Assembly: GCA_963695975.1 (NCBI GenBank)
Contig: CAVOIB010000011.1
Location: 1-64,000 of the forward strand
Direction of reading: 5' to 3'
DNA from: JBBQVZ01 sp963695975
Lineage (GTDB): Bacteria > Actinomycetota > UBA4738 > HRBIN12
Length of the DNA: 64,000 bases
Part shown: positions 63,703 to 64,000 of the stretch, piece after piece
How the letters are laid out: the number at the start of each line of letters is the position of its first letter
Position numbering within the stretch: the stretch's first letter is position 1
The notes under the pieces: model-generated
Databases searched by the model: none
What the model was told of the DNA's origin: nothing
What the model saw: only the letters and a program-made list of their open reading frames with translations
Program-made: the position numbers and the translations under genes

Positions 63703-64000
63703 TCAGCTCGATGCGGTTCGCTTCTGCTTTCGGAACCGGCTCGCGCCCTTCCGAAGCCCAGCGCCGAACGAGATGATCTTCACCAGGGGGCTCGCGGCCG
63801 CCTGCTCGATCAGGCTGGAGAGGTTCTCCACCCGCATGAGGATGGCGTCGATCCGGTCGATCTCGCGGTTCGTCCGCTCGACGGAGCCCCGCACCTCTCG
63901 AAGCAGCGGGACGGTCTCCTCGCGGGTGGAGTCGATCATCATCTTGGTGCTCTCGAGCACGCGGAACGTGTTCAGGAGCACGACGCACAGGAACAGAACC
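63703..64000 (-). CDS. DUF948-like membrane protein, cut by the window edge
   Basis: The reading frame stays open to the right edge. Visible C-terminal 98 residues begin with hydrophobic VLFLCVVLLNTFRVL, the end of a membrane helix, so the ATG-like GTG at 63981 is unlikely to be the true start. Then an amphipathic coiled coil (STREETVPLLREVRGSVERTN) and a basic tail. This is the DUF948 layout usual upstream of alaS in actinobacteria. Function unknown. Confidence 0.65.
   Translation of the reverse strand, partial: VLFLCVVLLNTFRVLESTKMMIDSTREETVPLLREVRGSVERTNREIDRIDAILMRVENLSSLIEQAAASPLVKIISFGAGLRKGASRFRKQKRTASS

Overview
The window is a 64 kb, high-GC, gene-dense bacterial chromosome segment read almost entirely on the minus strand; only a penicillin-binding protein, tatA and one glycosyltransferase lie on the plus strand. 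Gene content and order are those of the Actinomycetota: infC-rpmI-rplT-rRNA methyltransferase-pheS-pheT, mpg beside tyrS, an FMN-riboswitch rib operon, gmk-rpoZ-coaBC-metK-priA-def-fmt-rsmB-rpe with the actinobacterial host factor mihF, the pyrR-pyrB-pyrC-carA-carB-pyrK-pyrD-pyrF run, and alaS-ruvX-mltG-aroE ... aroC-aroK-aroB-aroQ-pepP-efp-nusB. A helicase-dead PriA and short -10 boxes with little or no 5' leader also fit. A type IV pilus locus and a TyrZ-type TyrRS point away from the classical Streptomyces/Mycobacterium lineages, toward an early-branching or uncultured actinobacterial class; that placement is inference.

Layout. 0-4.2 kb: tyrS, a class A PBP, mpg. 4.2-13 kb: polX, argF, pheT, pheS, an unusual rRNA methyltransferase/histidine-kinase fusion, rplT, rpmI, infC. 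13-17.1 kb: a cupin and ribH-ribBA-ribE-ribD under an FMN riboswitch. 17.1-27 kb: a REC-GGDEF protein, rpe, rsmB, fmt, def, priA, metK, coaBC, rpoZ, gmk, mihF. 27-36.8 kb: pyrimidine operon with a PyrR-binding RNA hairpin and a 17-codon leader ORF. 36.9-42.3 kb: tatA, nusB, efp, pepP, aroQBKC. 42.4-58.3 kb: a type IV pilus locus (pilP-like, pilO, pilN, pilM, HTH regulator, pilD, three large minor-pilin-like proteins, a protein O-mannosyltransferase, two major-type prepilins, pilC, pilT, pilB, roadblock protein) lying between aroE and aroC. 58.4-64 kb: aroE, mltG, ruvX, alaS and two small membrane-associated proteins.

Most interesting points: (1) an SpoU/TrmH-family rRNA methyltransferase fused in one ORF to a histidine-kinase region that keeps the H-box but has lost the N-box asparagines and G1 glycines; (2) the only PyrD in the pyr operon has Ser-Glu-Pro-Asp where class 1B enzymes have Ser-Cys-Pro-Asn, with several other orotate ligands changed; (3) the three pilin transcription units share a CTCAAG-N15/16-(G/A)CCG motif resembling sigma-28-type promoters; (4) all five probable single-base indels in the window fall in three pilus genes; (5) TyrRS has TLGW instead of HIGH, and infC and mpg appear to lack canonical start codons; (6) PilB carries tandem MshEN-like c-di-GMP-binding motifs while a REC-GGDEF protein is encoded in the same window.
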